The translations under genes and the position numbers were made by a program. The notes beneath the pieces are model-generated. The model was not told the origin of the DNA. It saw nothing but the letters and a program-made list of their open reading frames with translations, and ran no database searches. DNA of 35,509 bases, from positions 1 through 35,509 of the forward strand of contig NZ_WGNY01000009.1 in assembly GCF_016124325.1 (NCBI RefSeq), given 5' to 3'. The DNA comes from Phenylobacterium sp. (lineage in GTDB: Bacteria; Pseudomonadota; Alphaproteobacteria; Caulobacterales; Caulobacteraceae). The stretch's first letter is position 1, and every line of letters starts with the position of its first letter. Below, one piece after another: positions 9,686 through 15,490 of this stretch.

Positions 9686-10240
9686 ATGACCGACCTCTCC
9701 GCTGAAGTCACCGCCCTTCCCGACAAGAGCCTGCTCGTGCTCGACGACGACGCGCCCTTGCGGACGCGCCTGGGCCGGGCGCTCGAACAGCGTGGCTTCG
9801 AACCGACCCTGGTCGGCAGCGTCAACGAGGCCATAGCGGCCGTTCGGACGCACGCGCCGGCCTACGCCGTGCTCGACATGCGGCTCGAGGACGGATCCGG
9901 CCTGAAAGTCGTAGAGGCGGTCCGCGATGCGAGGCCCGACGCCAAGATCATCATGCTCACCGGCTACGGCAACATCGCCACGGCCGTCCAGGCGGTGAAG
10001 GCGGGGGCCGTCGACTACCTCTCCAAGCCGGCCGACGCGGACGACGTGGTCCGCGCGCTGCTGGCCAAGGGGGACGCGCCGTCGCCGCCGGAAAACCCGA
10101 TGAGCGCCGATCGCGTGCGGTGGGAGCACATCCAGCGGGTCTACGAGCTGTGCAACCACAACGTCTCGGAGACGGCCCGGCGGCTCAACATGCACCGGCG
10201 GACCCTCCAGCGCATCCTGGCCAAGCGCGCCCCGCGCTGA
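9686..10240 (+). CDS. regA: Response regulator, ActR/PrrA/RegA family
   Basis: Global redox response regulator of 184 residues. The receiver domain has the acidic pocket LDDD (20-22), phospho-acceptor Asp64 (VLDMRLEDGSG), Thr92 and Lys114 (YLSKP). A short linker (LLAKGDAPSPPENPMSADRVRWEHIQ) leads to a Fis-type helix-turn-helix (NVSETARRLNMHRRTLQRILAKR), nearly invariant in RegA/PrrA/ActR. The ATG at 9686 follows AGGGTCGACGGA. It lies downstream of its kinase in the same orientation. Confidence 0.95.
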   Translation: MTDLSAEVTALPDKSLLVLDDDAPLRTRLGRALEQRGFEPTLVGSVNEAIAAVRTHAPAYAVLDMRLEDGSGLKVVEAVRDARPDAKIIMLTGYGNIATAVQAVKAGAVDYLSKPADADDVVRALLAKGDAPSPPENPMSADRVRWEHIQRVYELCNHNVSETARRLNMHRRTLQRILAKRAPR

Positions 10241-10272
10241 AGCGCGTCCCGGCTGGCTCGGTCGTCAAAGGG

Positions 10273-10719
10273 TCAGAGTTCGCTGACGGCCACGCCGGCC
10301 GCGCGAAGGGCCGCCAGGCGGGCGAAGGCCAGGGTCAGCGCCTTGCGGCGGGCGCCGGCGAGCGTCTCCACAGGGGCCTCGCGAAGGATCGCCCCGCCGA
10401 AGGCGTCGGCGACGATCAGGCCGGGCTCGTCGGGCAGGATGTCGCGCGGGAATTCCGGGGCCACCGCGAAGGCGAAGGCGTCGCAGTAGGGCCGGTATTC
10501 CGGCCATTTGCCGTCGGTGCGGAAATCCTCCAGGCCCGATTTCACCTCGATGATGAAGATCTGCCCCTTGGCGCTCAGCGCCATCAGGTCGGCGCGCCGG
10601 CCGTTCGGCAGGGTGACCTCGGCCAGAGGCGTGTAGCCCAGGTCGATCAGCAGGCGCGCCGCCCCGCGCGTGACGGCGGCGGTCGTCTCGGGCCGGGAGG
10701 GTGCGGCGGGCTGGTCCAT
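10273..10719 (-). CDS. mmcB: MmcB family DNA repair protein
   Basis: A 148-residue protein with a PD-(D/E)XK-like nuclease fold: RADLMAL (catalytic Asp region) and IIEVKSGLEDFRTD (E-V-K). It matches MmcB, described in Caulobacter as needed for mitomycin C resistance. The ATG at 10717-10719 is preferred; a TTG two codons upstream is the alternative. A perfect GTTC-N7-GTTC LexA box lies 11 bp upstream, so SOS control is expected. It ends 32 bp from the stop of the convergent regA. Confidence 0.92.
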   Translation of the reverse strand: MDQPAAPSRPETTAAVTRGAARLLIDLGYTPLAEVTLPNGRRADLMALSAKGQIFIIEVKSGLEDFRTDGKWPEYRPYCDAFAFAVAPEFPRDILPDEPGLIVADAFGGAILREAPVETLAGARRKALTLAFARLAALRAAGVAVSEL

Positions 10720-10730
10720 CCGCAAGTCTT

Positions 10731-10745
10731 GTTCCGGCTACGTTC
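10731..10745. promoter_or_regulatory. LexA (SOS) box of mmcB
   Basis: GTTC (10731-10734), N7, GTTC (10742-10745); read on the minus strand it is GAAC-N7-GAAC. This is exactly the alphaproteobacterial LexA direct-repeat operator. It ends 11 bp before the mmcB start codon, within the 53-bp gap behind the lipocalin gene. Confidence 0.9.
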
Positions 10746-10772
10746 CCAAGGCAAGGGGGCCGTGTCCGGGGC

Positions 10773-11303
10773 TCAGTCGCCCATGGGCAAGGGGAATTCC
10801 AGCCGGCCGACGTCGAAACCCAGCTGGCGGATGCGCGCGAGCGCCTGGCGCTGGATCGCCGCGGGCAGGGTAGGCCGCTGCGACATCAGCCACAGGTACT
10901 TGCCGTTGGCGGTGGCCAGCACCAGCCAGCCCTCTTCGGGCCGATGGTCGAGGACCACATAGTCCTGGCTGACGATCCCGCCGAAGAAGCTCATGCGGAA
11001 CCTGGCGTTGGTGTGCGGGTCGGCGACCGTCGCCTTGGCCTTCCAGGTGGTGAGCGGGCCGCTGGGGCTGCCCTTGTGGCACGACTGCACGACGGCGAAG
11101 CCCTTGGCCGCCGGCGTCCAGTCGGAGGCGCCGGCCTCGCAGCCGGTCTGCAACTGGTTGGGCACGCGCGCGACCTCGTACCAGCGGCCCATCATCTGCG
11201 TCAGGTCGATGTGACGGGCGGGCTGCGCCGGGGCCGCGAGGGCCGCCGAGGGCGCGAGGATCAGGCCGGCGAGAATCGCGGCGAGGGGCAGAAGGCGAGC
11301 CAT
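10773..11303 (-). CDS. Lipocalin family protein (Blc-like), exported
   Basis: A 176-residue protein with a Sec signal peptide (MARLLPLAAILAGLILAPSAALAAP) and the lipocalin signature GRWYEVARVPNQ (Trp41). The beta-barrel body resembles bacterial Blc (KGFAVVQSCHKG ... YVVLDHRPEEGWLVLATANGKYLWLMSQRPTLP). No lipobox is seen, so it is probably a soluble periplasmic protein, unlike the outer-membrane lipoprotein Blc of enterics. It would bind lipids or other small hydrophobic ligands. ATG at 11301-11303. Divergent from the VOC gene. Confidence 0.92.
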   Translation of the reverse strand: MARLLPLAAILAGLILAPSAALAAPAQPARHIDLTQMMGRWYEVARVPNQLQTGCEAGASDWTPAAKGFAVVQSCHKGSPSGPLTTWKAKATVADPHTNARFRMSFFGGIVSQDYVVLDHRPEEGWLVLATANGKYLWLMSQRPTLPAAIQRQALARIRQLGFDVGRLEFPLPMGD

Positions 11304-11429
11304 GTTGCAGCGCAATATCGTAAAATGGTGAACATTTGAACGCCGCGTCGACGCCAGGCCGCGCCATATAGGGAGAGATGGGCGCGATTGCGACCGGGCG
11401 CCCGATGCCGGGACGGGAGGGCCTACGAA

Positions 11430-11807
11430 ATGATCGCCTATTCCACATTGGGCGTGAACGACATGGCGCGCGCCGTCGCCTTCTACGACCGGGTGTTCGC
11501 CCCGCTGGGCGCGACGCGCGAGACGACGAGCGAGACCTGGACCGGCTATGCGCGGGCCGGCGACCGGGGCCGCTTCTTCCTCACGCGGCCGTTCGACCGC
11601 CATGCGGCCACCTCCGGAAACGGCGCGATGCTGGCCTTCCATGCGCCCGACCGCGCGGCGGTCGACGCGTTCCACGCCGCGGCCCTGGAGATGGGCGGCG
11701 CCGACGAGGGCCCGCCCGGCGTGCGCGAGGGCATGGATCCGGTGTTCTACGCCGCCTACGTCCGCGACTGCGACGGCAACAAGCTGTGCGCCTTCGTGCG
11801 CAAATAG
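11430..11807 (+). CDS. VOC family protein (glyoxalase/bleomycin-resistance fold)
   Basis: A 125-residue single-domain VOC protein: MIAYSTLGVNDMARAVAFYDRVFAPLG at the N-terminus and FYAAYVRDCDGNKLCAF at the C-terminus. This arrangement (YSTLGVNDM..AFYD, D.DGNK) is the common short VOC family of unknown substrate. The ATG at 11430 has GGGAGGG upstream; earlier in-frame starts lack this. It is convergent with the first diiron gene, with 9 bp between the stop codons. Confidence 0.85.
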   Translation: MIAYSTLGVNDMARAVAFYDRVFAPLGATRETTSETWTGYARAGDRGRFFLTRPFDRHAATSGNGAMLAFHAPDRAAVDAFHAAALEMGGADEGPPGVREGMDPVFYAAYVRDCDGNKLCAFVRK

Positions 11808-11816
11808 GCCGGCGGT

Positions 11817-12941
11817 CTACTCCGCCGCGACGGGCGCCCGCCGCTCGCCGCCCAGGAAATTGATCTCCTGGAGATAGCGGATGCCGTCCTCGGCGATGTC
11901 GTCGCCCACCATCCGGTCGCCTTCGCCGGCGAGTTCGTCGAGGTCGACGTACATGGCGTAGAAGCCGCGGGTCCGCTGGGTGATCAGGCCGGCGTTGAGC
12001 AGGGTCTTGATCAGCACCCGGAAGACGTTGGTCTCGCTGCGGATCTTGCGGTCCGCGTCGCGGGCCTTGCGCCGGGCGATGATGTCGGCCGTCACCCGCT
12101 CGGGGTCGAGGCCGTAGGGCGTGAACATCGCCGCCATCTGGTCGGGCGCGCCGCGGTCGAAGAACAGCTTCTGGGCGCAGTGGGCGGTCCAGTCCTCCAC
12201 CAGGTCGCGCTCGGCCTGGCTGAGCTGGGGGATGGTGCGGTCGGCCCAGATCTTCCCGAACTTGTGGTGGAAGGCTTCGTCGGTCATCACCAGCTGGAAC
12301 AGCTTCCGCGCCAGCGGGTCGCGGTTGAAGCGGTAGCCGTGGGCGAAGGCGCCCATGGCCAGGCCCTCGACCAGCATCTGCATGCCCACGATCTTCTTGT
12401 AGACCTCGGGCGCCTCGATGATCTCGATCAGCAGCGATTTGAGCGCCGCGCTGCATTCCACCGGCCGGCCCCAGCGGGCCTTCACGTACTTGGCGAAGGC
12501 GGTGACGTGGCGGGCTTCCTCGCGGGTCTGGTTGGCGGCGTATTCCTGGGCGCCCTGGTCGAGCAGCACGTGGCAGAGGCTGGCCGACAGGTTCAGCGCG
12601 CCCTGCTCGCCGTGCAGGATCGAGGAGAAGTTGCGCAGCTGCATGCCGTTGATGAACGCCACGCGCGCCTTGGGATCGGTCAGGGTCTCGTCGACGTAGG
12701 GCAGGCGCAGGAGCGGCACCTGGTCCTCGGGCAGCAGCGCCTCGTTCTCCAGGTCAAACGGCTCGGAGAAGTCGATGTATTTGGTGTCCAGCGGGTCCCA
12801 GAAGTGGTCGTGGGTCGCCGAGATGATCTTGTCGAAGGCGGTGGAGCGGGCGTTGTAGCGGTCGAGCTCCAGCATCGACTCGAAATCGTCGGGCGCCACC
12901 GCGCCGTACATGACGTCCTTGGTGATGTTGCCGTCGGCCAT
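11817..12941 (-). CDS. Ferritin-like diiron protein, paralogue A (putative diiron oxygenase)
   Basis: A 374-residue helical protein with a full set of class II diiron ligands: Glu112 (LHGEQGAL), Glu142-x-x-His145 (REEARHVTAFAKY), Glu192 (LVEGLAMGAF) and Glu222-x-x-His225 (TDEAFHHKFG). The two ExxH pairs with two single Glu residues are the pattern of ribonucleotide reductase R2, AurF-like N-oxygenases and R2-like oxidases. It is not a normal R2, because no radical tyrosine context is evident. The reaction and substrate are unknown. The ATG at 12939-12941 follows a strong AGGAGGA. It lies 237 bp behind paralogue B, which has its own terminator, so A probably has its own promoter in 12942-13116. 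Confidence 0.8.
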   Translation of the reverse strand: MADGNITKDVMYGAVAPDDFESMLELDRYNARSTAFDKIISATHDHFWDPLDTKYIDFSEPFDLENEALLPEDQVPLLRLPYVDETLTDPKARVAFINGMQLRNFSSILHGEQGALNLSASLCHVLLDQGAQEYAANQTREEARHVTAFAKYVKARWGRPVECSAALKSLLIEIIEAPEVYKKIVGMQMLVEGLAMGAFAHGYRFNRDPLARKLFQLVMTDEAFHHKFGKIWADRTIPQLSQAERDLVEDWTAHCAQKLFFDRGAPDQMAAMFTPYGLDPERVTADIIARRKARDADRKIRSETNVFRVLIKTLLNAGLITQRTRGFYAMYVDLDELAGEGDRMVGDDIAEDGIRYLQEINFLGGERRAPVAAE

Positions 12942-13116
12942 TCGATCCTCCTGGTCCGTCTGCCGCGGACCTGAACGCCGATAAGTGTCCGCCCGGAAGC
13001 GCCGACGGTCAAACCACGAAAAACACGAAAGCGCGGGACGCCCGGGCGCGCCCGGGTCGCGCGCGAGAGAGGGGCCCGTCGTCGGTGGCTCGGCCGGCGC
13101 TGTCACCCGTGGCCGC
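12942..13116. other. Promoter region of diiron paralogue A
   Basis: Non-coding gap between the paralogue A start and the paralogue B terminator. It holds a short inverted repeat GGTCCG / CGGACC at 12953-12971. It does not contain the TGACG-N4-CGTCA palindrome seen upstream of paralogue B. No -35/-10 pair could be assigned with confidence. Confidence 0.4.
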
Positions 13117-13148
13117 AAAAGACAGAGCCTCCGCTTTCGCGGAGGCTC
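13117..13148 (-). terminator. Rho-independent terminator of diiron paralogue B
   Basis: A perfect 10-bp stem GAGCCTCCGC / GCGGAGGCTC (13125-13134, 13139-13148) with a 4-nt loop, followed on the minus strand by TGTCTTTT. It lies 31 bp past the paralogue B stop codon. Confidence 0.88.
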
Positions 13149-13178
13149 CGAAGAAACAACGATGCTGTCGCGCGCGGC

Positions 13179-14306
13179 CTACTCGGCGGCGATCAGGACT
13201 TCCTTGGCCTTGTCGGCGAAGTTGATCTCCTGGAGGTAGCGGATGCCCTCCTCGGCGATCTCGTCGCCCACCATCGCCTCGCCCTCGCTCCGCAGTTCGT
13301 CGAGATCGACGTACATGGCGTAGAAGGCCCTGGTGCGGTCGGTGATGATCCCGGCGTTGAGCAGGGTCTTCACCAGCACGCGGAAGATGTTGGTCTGCTC
13401 CTTCATCCCCTCGCGGCGGCTCTCGTCGGTGATGATCTCGGCCAGCTCGGCGATCACCATGTCGGGGTCCAGGCCGAACTCCTCGTAGAGGCTGCGCTGC
13501 TGGTTCGGGCCCACCAGGTTGAACAGCAGGGTCTGGAAGCACTGGGCGGCCCAGAGCTCGATGATCTCGTGCTCCTTCTCCGTCAGGTGCGGGATGGTGC
13601 GGTCGGCCCAGATCTTCCCGAACTTGTGGTGGAAGGCCTCGTCGGTCATCACCAGCTGCATCAGCTTCTTGCAGAGCGGGTCGTTGGTCACCTTGAAGAA
13701 GGTGGCGAAGGCGCCCATCGCCAGACCCTCCACCAGCATCTGCATGCCGATGATCTTCTTGTAGACCTCGGGCGAGTGGATGATGTCGACCAGCAGCGCC
13801 TTCAGCGTCGGGCCGCATTCCACCGGCCGGCCCCAGCGGGCCTTGATGTACTTGGCGAAGGCGGTGACGTGGCGGGCTTCCTCGCGCGTCTGGTTGGCGG
13901 CGTACTCCTGCGCGCCCTGGTCCTTCAGCACGTGGCAGAGGCTGGCCGACAGGTTCAGCGCGCCCTGTTCGCCGTGCAGGATGGAGGAGAAGCTGCGCAG
14001 GGCGAACTGGTTGACGAAGCGGACGCGGTCCTTGCGGTCCGACAGGCGGTCGGAGACGTACTTGGTCTGCAGCGAGACGACCATGTCCTCCGGGATCACC
14101 ATCTCGTTCTCCATGTCGAACGGCTCGGAGAAGTCGATGTATTTGGTGTCCAGCGGGTCCCAGAAGTGGTCGTGGGTCGCCGAGATGATCTTGTCGAAGG
14201 CGGTCGAGCGGGCGTTGTAGCGGTCGAGCTCCAGCATCGACTCGAAGTCGTCGGGCGCGACGGCGTCGTAGATGATGTCCTTGGTGATGTTGCCGTCGGC
14301 GGCCAT
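13179..14306 (-). CDS. Ferritin-like diiron protein, paralogue B (putative diiron oxygenase)
   Basis: A 375-residue close paralogue of the downstream gene, roughly two-thirds identical by eye, with all diiron ligands kept: Glu113, Glu143-x-x-His146, Glu193, Glu223-x-x-His226. Divergence is concentrated at residues 66-105, 165-180 and 235-300, away from the metal site, which suggests altered substrate or partner specificity. The start ATG 14304-14306 follows GGAGGA. It has a 108-bp promoter gap containing two palindromes (14363-14384 and 14386-14401) and its own terminator, so it is a separately regulated unit. The family is unnamed as far as I can recognise; oxygenase, oxidase or desaturase-like chemistry are all possible. 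Confidence 0.8.
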   Translation of the reverse strand: MAADGNITKDIIYDAVAPDDFESMLELDRYNARSTAFDKIISATHDHFWDPLDTKYIDFSEPFDMENEMVIPEDMVVSLQTKYVSDRLSDRKDRVRFVNQFALRSFSSILHGEQGALNLSASLCHVLKDQGAQEYAANQTREEARHVTAFAKYIKARWGRPVECGPTLKALLVDIIHSPEVYKKIIGMQMLVEGLAMGAFATFFKVTNDPLCKKLMQLVMTDEAFHHKFGKIWADRTIPHLTEKEHEIIELWAAQCFQTLLFNLVGPNQQRSLYEEFGLDPDMVIAELAEIITDESRREGMKEQTNIFRVLVKTLLNAGIITDRTRAFYAMYVDLDELRSEGEAMVGDEIAEEGIRYLQEINFADKAKEVLIAAE

Positions 14307-14362
14307 GGCTTCCTCCTGCCTAGTTGCAGTTAGGATGCGGTCTCAACAGCGATCAGTCAAGG

Positions 14363-14384
14363 AAAGTGACGGTGGCGTCACTTT
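14363..14384. promoter_or_regulatory. Palindromic operator candidate upstream of diiron paralogue B
   Basis: AAAGTGACG (14363-14371), 4-bp spacer, CGTCACTTT (14376-14384): a perfect 9+9 inverted repeat centred about 67 bp upstream of the start codon. A near-identical site is at 21954-21975 before the ferredoxin reductase. The size and symmetry fit a TetR- or MerR-type dimer site. Confidence 0.65.
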
Positions 14385-14385
14385 T

Positions 14386-14401
14386 GTAAACGCGCGTTTA
14401 C
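14386..14401. promoter_or_regulatory. Second palindrome upstream of diiron paralogue B
   Basis: GTAAACGCGCGTTTAC is a perfect 16-bp palindrome immediately next to the operator candidate at 14363-14384 and 14 bp from the end of the zincin gene. The continuous TAAACG/CGTTTA symmetry is typical of TetR-family operators. The regulator is unknown. Confidence 0.55.
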
Positions 14402-14414
14402 CGCACGCGCCGGC

Positions 14415-14819
14415 TCAGCCGGTCTCGGCCTCGATCGCCTCGATCTGCGGGTCCGACAGGCCGAAGTGGTGGCCGATCTCGTGGACCAGCACGTGGGTCA
14501 CCAGCTCCTCCAGGGTGATCTCGCCGTGCTCGGCCCATTCGTCGAGGATCGGGCGGCGGTAGAGGAAGACGCGGCTGGGCTCGGGCGACGGCTCCATCAC
14601 CGAACGCTGCGACAGGTCGACCCCGGAATAGAGCCCGGTCAGGCCGAACGGATCCTCGATGCCCAGGTCGTCCAGCACCTCGTCGGGCGGGAAATCGTCG
14701 ACACGGAAGATCACGTCGCCGGTCAGCCGGCGGAACCCCTCGGGCAGGGCGGCGAACGCCTGCTCGGCCAGGGCGGCGATGTCCTCCAGCGACGGCGCGC
14801 GGCCGAACATCTCACTCAT
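14415..14819 (-). CDS. Small zincin-like metallopeptidase family protein
   Basis: A 134-residue protein of the minimal gluzincin/zincin_1 family. The C-terminal helix carries HEIGHHFGLSD (His113, Glu114, His117, Asp123). The preceding region (PDEVLDDLGIEDPFGLTGLYSG, VFLYRRPILDEW) is characteristic of the family. Function unknown; members are often called 'metallopeptidase family protein'. The start overlaps the stop of the upstream gene by 8 nt (ATGAGTGA), so translation is probably coupled. Confidence 0.88.
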   Translation of the reverse strand: MSEMFGRAPSLEDIAALAEQAFAALPEGFRRLTGDVIFRVDDFPPDEVLDDLGIEDPFGLTGLYSGVDLSQRSVMEPSPEPSRVFLYRRPILDEWAEHGEITLEELVTHVLVHEIGHHFGLSDPQIEAIEAETG

Positions 14820-15378
14820 CGGGCATCACGATATGCGGGGCCTCCGGCGGGCGGGTCTCGAACAGGCCGATGTCCAGCGCCCGTTGCGGGCGCGTGGGCC
14901 GCAGGGGCGCGCGGGCGATGGCGCGCAGGGTCTCGGGGTCGAGGTCGCGGCCGGCCTTGCGCGCATCGCGGGCCTGGGGCGCCTCCAGGGGCCGGTCGGG
15001 GGTTCCGATCCGCCAATACGAGACGGCCAGGCGCCACACCGTCCGCGGCGGCTTCGGCGGCTCGGGCCAGCGCCGGCCGTCGGCGTAGGCGGGCTCCACG
15101 GCGCGCGGCCGTGCCGCGTCCTCGGCGATCCGCTCCACCAGCGTGCAGTAGCGGTCCTGCGGTTCGGGCGCCGCGCCGGTGCGCTCGTCCTCCAACCGCC
15201 CCGCATAGGCGTCCAGCGCCGCCTCGCGCGTGGCGAAGGCCGGCCCGGTGAGGTCCGTGGCGAACGCGACCGCCTCGTCGGCCGCGCGCCGGGCCTCGCT
15301 TTCGCGCGCCGCGCGGCCCAGGGGCCGGGCCAGCGCCAGCTCGGCGTTCGTCGCCACCGGGTAGAGGATCGCGGTCAT
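14812..15378 (-). CDS. Conserved hypothetical protein, coupled to the zincin gene
   Basis: A 188-residue soluble protein, not recognised beyond a conserved look. It begins MTAILYPVATNAELALARPL, is rich in Ala, Arg and Glu in the first half, and has a Trp/Pro-rich stretch (YADGRRWPEPPKPPRTVWRLAVSYWRIG) at residues 95-125. No signal peptide or membrane segment. An in-frame ATG three codons upstream (15387) is an alternative start. Its stop overlaps the zincin start by 8 nt, so the two are expressed together, and an interaction between the products is possible but unproven. Confidence 0.7.
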   Translation of the reverse strand: MTAILYPVATNAELALARPLGRAARESEARRAADEAVAFATDLTGPAFATREAALDAYAGRLEDERTGAAPEPQDRYCTLVERIAEDAARPRAVEPAYADGRRWPEPPKPPRTVWRLAVSYWRIGTPDRPLEAPQARDARKAGRDLDPETLRAIARAPLRPTRPQRALDIGLFETRPPEAPHIVMPDE

Positions 15379-15490
15379 CGCGCGCATTCTCGCTGAAAAG
15401 TCCGCCCGATAGAACGCCCGGCGCGGGGTGCAGGGTGCGAGGGCGAGCTTCGCGGCCTAAGCTGGCGGGGATTGATTCGCCGGGGCGTCG

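Noticed and set aside
13014..13032. ACCACGAAAAACACGAAAG-like sequence in the gap behind diiron paralogue B
   Set aside because: A common short extragenic sequence in many genomes; no repeat partner in this window and no regulatory context.
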